A stretch of 29,045 bases of DNA from Priapulus caudatus. Taxonomy: Eukaryota > Priapulida > Priapulimorpha > Priapulimorphida > Priapulidae. How positions within the stretch are numbered: position 1 is the first letter of the stretch; every line of letters begins with the position of its first letter. Below are positions 27,985-29,045 of the stretch, one piece after another. Both the position numbers and the translations under genes were made by a program. The notes under the pieces were generated by a model. The model was given only the letters and a program-made list of their open reading frames with translations, searched no databases and was not told the origin of the DNA. The stretch is from NCBI RefSeq assembly GCF_000485595.1, contig NW_014578724.1, positions 1-29,045 of the forward strand, given 5' to 3'.

Positions 27985-28350
27985 AATTAAGGCCACTTCG
28001 GCAGCATGTGGCGCTGCCACCACTTCTACGGGCAAGCCCGTAGGAGCAGCAGCTGCAACACGAGCCGCCTCGGTAGTCCGATCCCGACGCATCCGCTTCA
28101 CACGATCTTCCCGAGCAGTCTCCGGGACAGCTAGCTCCTGCAAGTGTTCACACATCCCCTCATCATATTCTACTGTCCCGTACCGCACAGGGCCCCCCCC
28201 CCGACCGCCGTGGGTATGTACGAGGTGATGTATGAGGTGACTCCCGAGGCTCTCCCGCGGCTCCGGCCACCAGCGTTGGCTCTTCCTCTTCATTCAGTTG
28301 AGGATGAGCTGAGACTCCGGCGACCATGGTCTCGTCCTCATTGCTGCTGA
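27985..28350 (-). pseudogene. Acidic/basic repeat-family protein, copy G4 (3' part)
   Basis: The minus strand reads SSNEDETMVAGVSAHPQL joined directly to NEEEEPTLVAG without an intron, then RYGTVEYDEGMCEHLQELAV, RVKRMRRDRTTEAARVAAAA and LPVEVVAAPHAAEVA. It breaks at about 27990 before the basic tail, at the junction with the long repeat. It is a rearranged copy; a poly-C run near 28193 causes a frame change. Confidence 0.5.
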
Positions 28351-28710
28351 AAACGGCGTGGACGAGTAGAGACGGGTGTGGGAGAAGGAGAGCGGTTCAC
28401 CGGGGAAGAGGAGCGACTACGGCGTGGGCAGGCAGGGGGAAGGGTAGCATTGCTGCTGGCATCGAGACTCAAACGACGGCGCTTTCCTCCTCGCGGCTTC
28501 AGAAAGCCCCTGTTTAATGGAGGTGCTCTCCTCCGTGGCTCGCTCCTGCATGTGAAGCCCTCATTGAGCTTCTAGAGCTATCCCGAGAGCGGTTCACAGG
28601 GGATCAGGAGCGACACCGGCGTGGACAAGGACGGGGCGGGGAGGGTCGAGGAAGGTACGGCAAGGAACCCACTGTAAAAAGAAACCATCAACCCCCTGTA
28701 CAAGAATCCT

Positions 28711-28881
28711 ACCATAGCTATTACCTGTTAGGACCTCGAAGTAGTCGTTGAGGCGGTGGTCGAGTCGTCGTCCTGGAAAGAAACTACGGAGATGGCCGAA
28801 GCCATCTCTGCCACACTCCACGAGTTCAAAGATGGTTTCGAAGACGGATGCTGCCGCACAAAGTACCAATGCCTCGTGCCC
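28711..28881 (+). CDS. Possible exon, coiled-coil-like
   Basis: After TTACCTGTTAG a plus-strand frame reads DLEVVVEAVVESSSWKETTE, then MAEAISATLHEFKDGFEDG and a cysteine-containing end with a stop near 28881. The last 50 bases resemble 110-170 and 3220-3275 of the tandem repeats (TTTCAAAGATGG…GCACAAAGTAC), so this is another piece of the same family on the other strand. Minus-strand frames overlap it, so coding direction is uncertain. Confidence 0.25.
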
Positions 28882-29045
28882 TGAATCAAAATCATTCTGC
28901 ACACAATCGACCATATTATACTTCAGGGAACAATTTCCAGCCAAAAATGTGCATAGCAAATGTGCTATATAAAATAAATTTTGCATAGCAATTGGATACA
29001 TTTGTATAGCATTTTTTTTCAGACAATCACAGTGCAAATTTACAC

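Larger units (their letters stand above)
27017..27990. repeat. Long dispersed repeat, copy 2 (partner 8900-9890)
   Basis: It is collinear with 8900-9890. One local difference at 27660-27700 inserts about 30 bp (GTGCGCGTGTGCAGGGCG…). It ends at CACAATTAA and joins a basic-tail coding segment that elsewhere lies in a different order. Confidence 0.8.

Noticed and set aside
28594-29037. 147-codon minus-strand ORF near the window end
   Set aside because: It overlaps a plus-strand segment that matches the tandem repeats. Its residues show no motif, and no splice or promoter signal supports it.

Overview
The window looks like nuclear DNA of an animal, probably an invertebrate. It shows GT-AG introns, several classes of hAT-like transposons, CT/GA microsatellites, minisatellites, an LTR-like segment and degraded copies of RNA-virus genes. 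No bacterial operon, tRNA, rRNA or CRISPR array was seen. I cannot name the species. A 25-base N gap sits at 12881-12905. Repeat copies differ by many scattered one-base indels, which looks partly like unpolished long-read assembly, so frameshifts in repeats should be read with caution.

Region 1 (1-9.9 kb, with related pieces at 27.0-28.35 kb) is an array of diverged copies of one composite repeat. Read on the minus strand, the copies carry a recurring protein-coding unit: a start like MAKRRMVTLRRSG, an acidic stretch, a YPRR/YGTAEYGEW stretch, and a long basic stretch ending in KYNLPL and a stop. Some copies carry an intron of about 470-510 nt with clean GTAAGT...TTTGTAG borders inside the acidic stretch. 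Other copies are uninterrupted at exactly that codon. Two small symmetric exons (48 and 69 nt, same phase) lie in the same array. A hAT-like element with a nested second element interrupts one intron copy, and a paralogous copy preserves the empty site.

Region 2 (10.2-18.7 kb) holds an unrecognised 110-aa ORF, a GA-rich tract, a TATA promoter with the first two exons of a plus-strand gene, a DUF6589-like pseudogene cut by the assembly gap, several small DNA transposon candidates and long stretches with no gene visible.

Region 3 (18.7-26.1 kb) is a cluster of non-retroviral endogenous viral fragments, all on the minus strand. The first is the mRNA-capping region of a mononegavirus-like L protein (19.1-20.25 kb), next to an LTR-like segment. 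The second is a flavivirus-like NS5 methyltransferase plus the start of its polymerase (21.5-22.9 kb). The third is a flavivirus-like NS5 polymerase core (24.8-26.06 kb). The two NS5 pieces are in the opposite order to a viral genome. Between them lie two tandem promoter-plus-first-exon copies related to the plus-strand promoter at 11.57 kb, and a hAT-like element with 14-bp terminal inverted repeats.

Region 4 (26.1-29.0 kb) contains a 190-bp direct repeat pair and then more pieces of the Region 1 repeat family.
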